Shown here: piece after piece, positions 1-4,150 of the stretch
Layout: each line of letters opens with the position of its first letter
Numbering within the stretch: the stretch's first letter is position 1
From: a bacterium (Candidatus Gribaldobacteria) CG10_big_fil_rev_8_21_14_0_10_41_12
GTDB taxonomy: Bacteria; Patescibacteriota; Minisyncoccia; Minisyncoccales; CG1-02-41-26
Length of the DNA stretch: 5,790 bases
Direction: 5' to 3'
Assembly: GCA_002773545.1 (NCBI GenBank)
Contig: PFAV01000029.1
Span: 1-5,790 of the forward strand
Notes under the pieces: model-generated
The model's input: only the letters and a program-made list of their open reading frames with translations
Told to the model about the DNA's origin: nothing
The model's database searches: none
Program-made: the position numbers and the translations under genes

Positions 1-116
1 TGGGCTACGGCCTCAAAACATTTTGCTCGTCTTCCTCGCCTCGCTCGAAAATCTAAAATTTCGCTACGAAATAGTTTTGCAACCATCTCAATTGATAATT
101 GAAAATTAAAAAACCT
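1..116. other. Left-edge non-coding leader, possible dispersed-repeat fragment
   Basis: I see no recognisable gene here. The first ~84 bases have unusual composition, with CTCG/CGAA words (for example TCGCCTCGCTCGAAAA). They stay open in two forward frames and at least one reverse frame without resembling any protein I can name. A small hairpin, ATTTCG-CTA-CGAAAT, lies at 58-72. Bases 85-116 are AT-rich and lead into nnrD, with no clear Shine-Dalgarno sequence and no confident -35/-10 pair. A forward frame open from base 1 ends at TGA 100-102, so the tail of an upstream gene cannot be excluded. The composition and multi-frame openness fit the edge of a dispersed repeat better, but this is inference. 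Confidence 0.3.
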
Positions 117-983
117 ATGCTTAACAAAATAAACAAAGACATTCTCAAACAAGTTTATTTACCCCGACCCTCCGAATCTCATAAATACGACTTCGGGCTT
201 TTATTGGTGGTGGGCGGCGGCGATTTTTACACGGGCTCGCCAGCCTTGGCGGCTATGGCGGCGTTCAGGGCGGGCGTGGATATGACGCACATTTTGGCGC
301 CCAAAAGAGCCGCCGATATTATTGCCGGCTTTTCGCCCAACTTGGCGGCCTATCCTTTCAAGGGAAAAATTTTCGGCAACGATGATTTGCCAACCTTGTT
401 GGCCTTCACCGAATCGGCGCAAAGCGTGGCAGGCGAAAAAACCGCGGTGGTCTTGGGCGGGGGAATGGGGCGCTCGAGCGAAACTAAAAAAGCTATTTTG
501 GCTTATTTGCAACAAACAAAAATAAAAGCTGTGATTGACGCTGATGGTATTCACGCGGTGAGCGAAAATCTTGACGCAATCCGTGGCCGCAATTTTATTT
601 TTACGCCGCATAGTTACGAATTTTTGACGCTCACGGGTCGCGATATTCGCGAGGCCAAACTGGAAGAAAAAATAATAGTCGTGCAGGAAGAAGCCAAAAA
701 GTTCGGCGGCATTATTATTTTGAAAGGAGCAACCGACATTATTTCTAATGGCTTTGAAACAGTCATTGACCAGGGCGGCTCGCCCTTTATGACGGTGGGT
801 GGCACGGGCGACACCTTGGCGGGCATTGCCGGCTCATTGCTGGCGCAGGGTTGCGACCCATTTTTGGCGGCCCAAGCGGCCAGCTTTATTAACGGCAAAG
901 CGGGAGAATTGGCCGCGACGAAATTCGGCCCAGCCATGCTGGCTACTGACTTGATAGAGGAAATAGCGAATGTGATAAAATAA
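117..983 (+). CDS. nnrD: ADP/ATP-dependent NAD(P)H-hydrate dehydratase (NnrD, YjeF C-terminal/ribokinase-like family)
   Basis: The product (288 aa from ATG 117) matches the stand-alone NAD(P)HX dehydratase domain, which uses a nucleotide to dehydrate the S-form of hydrated NADH or NADPH back to the active cofactor. Visible family features are the N-terminal glycine-rich strand-loop VVGGGDFYTGSPALAA (31-46), the VLGGGMG turn (112-118), IDADG (140-144), FTPHSYEFLTLTG (162-174), ILKGATD (201-207) and the signature GTGDTLAG (229-236), in which D232 is the expected catalytic aspartate. The protein should be cytosolic. The frame can be extended to a TTG at 99, but ATG 117 is preferred; neither has a clear ribosome site. 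In many bacteria this domain is fused to the NnrE epimerase. Here it stands alone and no epimerase is in the window. It lies upstream of redox and glycolytic genes, consistent with repair of NADHX made by GAPDH. The stop is TAA. Confidence 0.9.
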   Translation: MLNKINKDILKQVYLPRPSESHKYDFGLLLVVGGGDFYTGSPALAAMAAFRAGVDMTHILAPKRAADIIAGFSPNLAAYPFKGKIFGNDDLPTLLAFTESAQSVAGEKTAVVLGGGMGRSSETKKAILAYLQQTKIKAVIDADGIHAVSENLDAIRGRNFIFTPHSYEFLTLTGRDIREAKLEEKIIVVQEEAKKFGGIIILKGATDIISNGFETVIDQGGSPFMTVGGTGDTLAGIAGSLLAQGCDPFLAAQAASFINGKAGELAATKFGPAMLATDLIEEIANVIK

Positions 984-985
984 TA

Positions 986-1023
986 GAAATCAGATGTCAA
1001 CAAGCTTGTTGACATCTGATTTC
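986..1023. repeat. Perfect 38-nt palindrome between nnrD and trxB
   Basis: The two 19-nt halves are exact reverse complements with no loop, centred on AAGCTT at 1002-1007. The left half starts GAAATCAGATGTCAAC and the right half mirrors it. The palindrome begins two bases after the nnrD stop and ends 22 bases before the trxB start. There is no T-run directly after it on the + strand, so a classical intrinsic terminator is not supported. It could be an operator dyad for trxB, a transcript-end hairpin without a U-tract, or a palindromic repeat. The symmetry is read directly; the role is unknown. Confidence 0.85.
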
Positions 1024-1045
1024 AACAGCGAAACCAAGGTTTTTT

Positions 1046-2071
1046 ATGTTATACGACCTTATAATCATTGGCGGCGGGCCGGCTGGTATAACCGCTGGCA
1101 TTTACGCGGCTCGCAAAAAATTAAACACTTTGCTGATTGCCAAGGATTTTTTTGGTCAGACAGCCAAAACAGGCGAAATTGATAATTGGCCGGGCAGCCC
1201 AAAAATTTCGGGCGGCGCTTTAATGCAAAATTTTGAAAAGCATCTAAAAAATTTCGCCCTTGGCATTAAAGAAAACCAAACCGTAATTTCAGTTAAGCAA
1301 GAAGCGGTTCAAGAAGGAGCTTCGCTCCTTCCTGCAGGAAGGAGCGAAGCTCCTTCCTCAGCTTCTTTCGTAGTTCGGATTGAGAGCGGGGAGAGCTTTG
1401 AGGCCAAGGCCTTGGTGGTTTGTTCGGGTGCCAGCCCTAAAAGATTGGGCGTGCCGGGCGAAGATAAATTTACAGGCAAAGGAGTTTCGTTTTGTTCTTT
1501 ATGCGACGCGCCGTTTTTTCAGGGTAAAAATGTGGCGGTGGCGGGCGGGGGCAATTCGGCTTTGGAAGCGGCTTTGGATTTAGCCAAATACGCCGATAAA
1601 ATTTATCTTTTGGAGGCGGGCGATTTTTTGCAAGGCGATCCTTTGTTGCAGGATTCGCTCAAGCAAACTGGCAAGGTGGAAATTCGCCTCAACCAAGAAA
1701 TTAAAGAAATTCAAGGTAAGACCATGGTGGAAGGCGCGATGGTGTTTGATCGTTCTTCGCAAAAAACAGAAATTATAGCGGTGGCTGGCGTTTTTGTAGA
1801 AATCGGCTGGACAGCGCAAAGCGATTTTTTGGGCGATTTGCTATCAAAAAACGAGCGGGGCGAAATTATCGCCGACCCTGAAACCGGCCAAACTTCGCTG
1901 GAGGGCGTTTGGGCCGCCGGCGATTGCGTCAACGCCAAATACAAGCAAATCCTTTTGGCCTCGGCCAGCGGCGCCCGAGCCGCGTTGTCAGCCTATGAAT
2001 ACCTAAACAAATTAAAAGTGAAAAACGATGAAAATAATTTTAATAAAATCTCGGGAAATTTTAACTTCTAA
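1046..2071 (+). CDS. trxB: Low-Mr thioredoxin reductase, AhpF-like C-terminal type, with in-frame palindromic insert
   Basis: This 341-aa flavoprotein should move electrons from NAD(P)H through FAD to a redox-active disulfide and on to a small thiol partner in the cytosol. Domains in order are an FAD-binding Rossmann motif GGGPAG (9-14), a strand-plus-ATG-like motif VVCSGAS (124-130), the redox motif CSLCDAPFF (150-158; C150/C153, D154), a nucleotide-binding GGGNSA (167-172) and the C-terminal FAD motif AAGDC (290-294) followed by YKQILLASASGARAALSA. After the second Rossmann strand it reads YLLEAGDF (187-194), not the HRR...R motif of NADPH-specific TrxB. An acidic residue there, and the tail as a whole, resemble NADH-using AhpF, though the AhpF N-terminal thioredoxin domains are absent. 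Residues ~89-105 come from a palindromic element (see 1311-1358). An AAGG at 1036-1039, 6 nt before ATG 1046, is a weak ribosome site. The last ~14 residues are read from DNA shared with eno and look non-conserved. Confidence 0.9.
   Translation: MLYDLIIIGGGPAGITAGIYAARKKLNTLLIAKDFFGQTAKTGEIDNWPGSPKISGGALMQNFEKHLKNFALGIKENQTVISVKQEAVQEGASLLPAGRSEAPSSASFVVRIESGESFEAKALVVCSGASPKRLGVPGEDKFTGKGVSFCSLCDAPFFQGKNVAVAGGGNSALEAALDLAKYADKIYLLEAGDFLQGDPLLQDSLKQTGKVEIRLNQEIKEIQGKTMVEGAMVFDRSSQKTEIIAVAGVFVEIGWTAQSDFLGDLLSKNERGEIIADPETGQTSLEGVWAAGDCVNAKYKQILLASASGARAALSAYEYLNKLKVKNDENNFNKISGNFNF
1311..1358 (+). repeat. Protein-coding palindromic element, copy 1 (order B-GC-A), inside trxB
   Basis: This 48-nt element is a perfect 44-nt palindrome at 1313-1356, centred on CTGCAG at 1332-1337; one mismatched pair lies further out. 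It consists of two hairpins. Unit B (1311-1333) has arms AAGAAGGAGC and GCTCCTTCCT around loop TTC. Unit A (1336-1358) has arms AGGAAGGAGC and GCTCCTTCCT around loop GAA. A GC dinucleotide joins them. It is read from codon position 2 of Q89 to position 1 of S105 and gives EGASLLPAGRSEAPSS. I find no stop in its forward frames, and near self-complementarity makes the reverse frames similar. In E. coli TrxB the matching place is a short turn between the strands VDLQ and PFRL, so the insert probably forms a surface loop. No target-site duplication is evident. Confidence 0.9.
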
Positions 2072-3224
2072 AGGAACTCCTACTGTTGAAGTAGTTTTGG
2101 CCACGGCCAAAGGCCAGTTTGTCGCTTCAGTTCCGTCGGGCGTTTCTACTAGCGATTATGAAGCCGTGGAAATTCCAGCCAATGAGGTGGTTAAAAAAAT
2201 AGCGGAGATTGAGCCACTGCTCAAGGCCTGCGAATTTTTCAGCCAAAAAGAGTTTGACTGTTTTTTAATCAAACAAGACGGCACCAAAAATAAATCGCGC
2301 TTGGGCGCTAATACCATATTGGCGTTGTCCATAGCTTTTGCCCGAGCCATGGCCTTGGAGAACAACCAACAACTTTTTGAGTATCTCGGACAAGAAGTTA
2401 AGGAAGGAGCGAAGCTCCTTCCTGCAAGAAGGAGCTTCGCTCCTTCCTCTCGAAATATCGAAATATCGACATATCATTTACCCCGTCCTTGCGTGCTGTT
2501 GTTTGAGGGGGGCAAGCACGGCCCAGCAGATGGCGGCTTAACTTTTCAGGAAATTATGTTGGCGCCAAGCGGCGGCTCTTTTCAAGAAATGCTGGACAAA
2601 GCCAAGAATGTTTTCGCGGACCTGCAAAGCCAGCTAAACTATCCTTTGGGCGTGGAGGGCGGTATGGTGGCGCCTCTCAAAGAAGAAGAAATTTTAGACC
2701 TGATTAGCCAACACACCACCGAGCCAATAGGCATAGATGCGGCGGCCTCGTCTTTTTTTAGCCAAGGGAAATATAATTTAGGCGGCCAAGAAATTTCCAC
2801 GGGAAATCTTTTAGCTTTTTATCAAACGCTGAAAGAAAATTATAATATTTTATTTCTTGAAGACCCTTTCAGTCAAAATGATATTAGAGCTTGGAAAAAA
2901 GCTAAAGAAATTTTCGCGGTGGGCGATGACCTTTTAGCCACTAATATCAAGCGAATGAAAAAGGCCAAAAAATTTTGTTGGGGAGCGATTATTAAGCCCA
3001 ATCAAATAGGCACTGTTTGGGAAACATTGCAAGCCGTTCAATTGGCTAAAAAATTCGGCTGGAAAATTATTGTTTCGCACCGAGCGGGCGAAACCAATGA
3101 CAGTTTTATCGCTGATTTGGCCGTGGGCATTGGCGCTGATTTTATCAAAGCGGGCGGGCTAACCCAGCCAGTACGGCTGGCCAAATACAACCGCCTCATA
3201 GAAATTGAAAAACAGCTAAGTTAA
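2028..3224 (+). CDS. eno: Enolase (phosphopyruvate hydratase), compact and divergent, with in-frame palindromic insert
   Basis: The enzyme converts 2-phosphoglycerate to phosphoenolpyruvate in cytosolic glycolysis. The 398-aa product keeps the enolase landmarks: SREILTSKGTPTVEV (8-22), the mobile loop PSGVST (36-41), DGTKNKSRLGANTILA (84-99), H164 in GGKHG, QE at 174-175, E210 in VEGG, metal ligands D237, E278 and D300, catalytic K323 in IIKPNQIG, SHRAGET (350-356) with R352, and K374 followed by VRLAKYN. The full catalytic and Mg2+-binding set therefore appears present. It is short: about 382 residues without the insert, against ~420-430 typically. It has a shortened region after EGG and no C-terminal extension after LIEIEKQ. 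The usual DEGGYAP is VEGGMVAP, and the MPVPMMNIINGG strand is rewritten. Residues ~125-141 come from a palindromic element at the hinge between the N-terminal domain and the barrel. ATG 2028 overlaps trxB by 44 nt in another frame, suggesting coupled translation; no good ribosome site is visible. Confidence 0.93.
   Translation: MKIILIKSREILTSKGTPTVEVVLATAKGQFVASVPSGVSTSDYEAVEIPANEVVKKIAEIEPLLKACEFFSQKEFDCFLIKQDGTKNKSRLGANTILALSIAFARAMALENNQQLFEYLGQEVKEGAKLLPARRSFAPSSRNIEISTYHLPRPCVLLFEGGKHGPADGGLTFQEIMLAPSGGSFQEMLDKAKNVFADLQSQLNYPLGVEGGMVAPLKEEEILDLISQHTTEPIGIDAAASSFFSQGKYNLGGQEISTGNLLAFYQTLKENYNILFLEDPFSQNDIRAWKKAKEIFAVGDDLLATNIKRMKKAKKFCWGAIIKPNQIGTVWETLQAVQLAKKFGWKIIVSHRAGETNDSFIADLAVGIGADFIKAGGLTQPVRLAKYNRLIEIEKQLS
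2401..2448 (+). repeat. Protein-coding palindromic element, copy 2 (order A-GC-B), inside eno
   Basis: This 48-nt near-perfect palindrome has a single mismatched pair (2422/2427). It contains the same two hairpin units as copy 1 in trxB but in the opposite order: unit A with loop GAA at 2401-2423, a GC joint, then unit B with loop TTC at 2426-2448. Each unit is base-for-base identical to its counterpart at 1336-1358 and 1311-1333. It is read from codon position 2 of K125 to position 1 of S141, the same phase as in trxB, and yields EGAKLLPARRSFAPSS. It falls where other enolases have the linker between the N-terminal domain and the TIM barrel, a tolerant exposed site. Confidence 0.9.
2451..2474 (+). 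repeat. Three tandem copies of an 8-nt unit beside the eno palindrome
   Basis: CGAAATAT occurs twice in tandem (2451-2458 and 2459-2466), followed by one variant, CGACATAT (2467-2474). The run starts two bases after the palindromic element and codes for RNIEISTY. Three units of eight make 24 nt, so the frame is kept. Replication slippage next to the hairpin is a plausible cause but is not shown. Confidence 0.6.
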
Positions 3225-3227
3225 AAG

Positions 3228-3254
3228 TTTGGCCGGGGTCAGACCCCAGCCAAA
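3228..3254. repeat. 27-nt hairpin between eno and gpmA
   Basis: The arms TTTGGC-C-GGGGTC and GACCCC-A-GCCAAA pair around a central A at 3241 with one mismatch (3234/3248), giving a GC-rich stem. It starts 3 bases after the eno stop and ends 17 bases before the gpmA ATG. The downstream bases are AT-rich but not a clean T-run, so an intrinsic terminator is possible but weakly supported. Its core GGGGTCAGACCCC looks like a compact palindromic repeat. It could act as an mRNA processing or stability hairpin within the operon. Confidence 0.65.
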
Positions 3255-3271
3255 TTAAAAATTAATTTTGT

Positions 3272-3943
3272 ATGCACAAAATTGTATTACTAAGGCACGG
3301 GGAAAGCGTTTGGAACCGTGACAATATTTTCGCGGGCTGGGCGGATGTGGCCTTGTCGGAGAGGGGAGTGGAGCAGGCCAAAACAGCCGGGAGTGTTTTG
3401 CGAGAAAACGGCTTGGTGTTTGATTTGGCCTTTACTTCGGTTTTACAAAGGGCCACCGACACCTTGGAAATTGTTTTACAAGAAATGGGCTTGGCAGATG
3501 TAGTAATAGTAGAGAGTTCTGCTTGCCTCAACGAAAGGCATTATGGCATCTTGCAGGGCGTAAATAAAAAATCAGCGGTTGAAAAGTTTGGCGCCGAGCA
3601 GACGCAAGCATGGCGGCGCGGCTATAACGAGTGTCCGCCCGAGGGCGAGTCATTGGCTGATGTGGTGGGGCGAGTAGCGCCTTACTGGCAGGAAAAAATA
3701 GCGCCCGCGATTTTGGCTGGTAAAAAGGTTTTGATTGTGGCTCATGGCAACAGCTTGCGGGCCTTGGTAAAATTACTTGACCATCTATCTGATGAAGCAG
3801 TGGAAGGCCTCAACATTCCTACTGGCCTGCCGTTAGTTTACGAACTGGACAAAAATTTGCAGCCGTTAAAGCATTATTATTTAGCCAATGACATTGAAGT
3901 CGCCAAAGCCATCAAAGCAGTTGAAGCAGAGACCAAAACATAA
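3272..3943 (+). CDS. gpmA: 2,3-bisphosphoglycerate-dependent phosphoglycerate mutase
   Basis: The enzyme interconverts 3- and 2-phosphoglycerate, the step directly before enolase. The 223-aa protein has the histidine phosphatase signature LLRHGES (6-12) with phospho-acceptor H9. It also has NIFAGWADVALSERG (18-32), LQRA (58-61), LNERHYGILQG (86-96) with catalytic E88, VAHGNSLRAL (156-165) with second histidine H158, and the GpmA-type C-terminal motif NIPTGLPLVYELD (181-193). It is ~25 residues shorter than E. coli GpmA. The missing part includes the proline-rich loop after WRR, where it reads RRGYNECPPEGESL. The ATG at 3272 follows an AT-rich stretch with no recognisable Shine-Dalgarno sequence. 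It lies 47 nt after eno, probably in the same transcription unit. The stop is TAA, followed within 12 nt by a perfect palindrome. Retention of ERHYG and the C-terminal motif supports a mutase rather than a generic phosphatase. Confidence 0.94.
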   Translation: MHKIVLLRHGESVWNRDNIFAGWADVALSERGVEQAKTAGSVLRENGLVFDLAFTSVLQRATDTLEIVLQEMGLADVVIVESSACLNERHYGILQGVNKKSAVEKFGAEQTQAWRRGYNECPPEGESLADVVGRVAPYWQEKIAPAILAGKKVLIVAHGNSLRALVKLLDHLSDEAVEGLNIPTGLPLVYELDKNLQPLKHYYLANDIEVAKAIKAVEAETKT

Positions 3944-3954
3944 ACCCAAATATA

Positions 3955-4000
3955 AACCCGCTGTTTAATTTGTGCGATCGCACAAATTAAACAGCGGGTT
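3955..4000. repeat. Perfect 46-nt palindrome downstream of gpmA
   Basis: All 23 base pairs match, with no loop, around a central GCGATCGC (3974-3981). The outer arms start AACCCGCTG and end CAGCGGGTT. It lies 11 bases after the gpmA stop. In RNA it would form a very stable hairpin that could act as a transcript end, but no T-run follows on the + strand (next bases GAACGAAGC), so a canonical terminator is not shown. Alternatives are a bidirectional terminator of unusual type, a dispersed palindromic repeat, or a protein-binding dyad. Confidence 0.85.
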
Positions 4001-4053
4001 GAACGAAGCTATTGCCAAGAGAAAAATCATTTGTTAAAATAAAAAAAATAATT

Positions 4054-4142
4054 CGAATTGAATATCTGAGGACAGACCTCCCTTAAACTGATTATTATAT
4101 TTATTCAAGTTAGAGGAGGTCTGCCCTCGGATATTCAATTCG
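4054..4142. repeat. 89-nt imperfect inverted repeat (33-bp arms) before the thioredoxin-like gene
   Basis: Bases 4054-4086 pair with 4110-4142. Of 33 pairs, 29 are Watson-Crick, two are wobble (4067/4129, 4083/4113) and two are mismatched (4072/4124, 4082/4114). The 23-nt loop at 4087-4109 is AT-rich. The outer arm reads CGAATTGAATATC and the inner part CAGACCTCC. The right arm contains AGGAGGT (4114-4120 region), a good Shine-Dalgarno match, but it lies ~30 nt before ATG 4151, too far for normal use. The repeat ends 8 bases before that start. It could be a small non-autonomous mobile element, a transcription terminator, or a 5' UTR structure controlling the next gene. Confidence 0.8.
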
Positions 4143-4150
4143 CCAAAAAA

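Noticed and set aside
201..611. Long reverse-strand open frame under nnrD
   Set aside because: It is antisense to a well-supported gene with conserved motifs, and its translation is Arg/His-rich with no recognisable fold.
614..1015. Reverse-strand open frame starting inside the 38-nt palindrome
   Set aside because: It is antisense to nnrD. Its start MSTSLLTSDF arises from the palindrome, and the same peptide appears on the forward strand at 994 for the same reason.
994..1182. Short forward open frame from the palindrome into trxB
   Set aside because: It is out of frame with the clear TrxR start at 1046 and has no family features.
1311..2448. CRISPR array
   Set aside because: There are only two copies, ~1.1 kb apart, inside genes, with no regular spacers and with internal palindromic structure.
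3955..4000. Intrinsic (rho-independent) terminator
   Set aside because: The stem is strong, but there is no T-run on either side of it in the direction of transcription, so it is reported as a palindrome with an unknown role.
4031..4110. Promoter (TTGTTA or TTGAAT as -35 with an AT-rich -10)
   Set aside because: No pair has a convincing -10 at 16-18 nt spacing; the AT-rich sequence alone is not enough.
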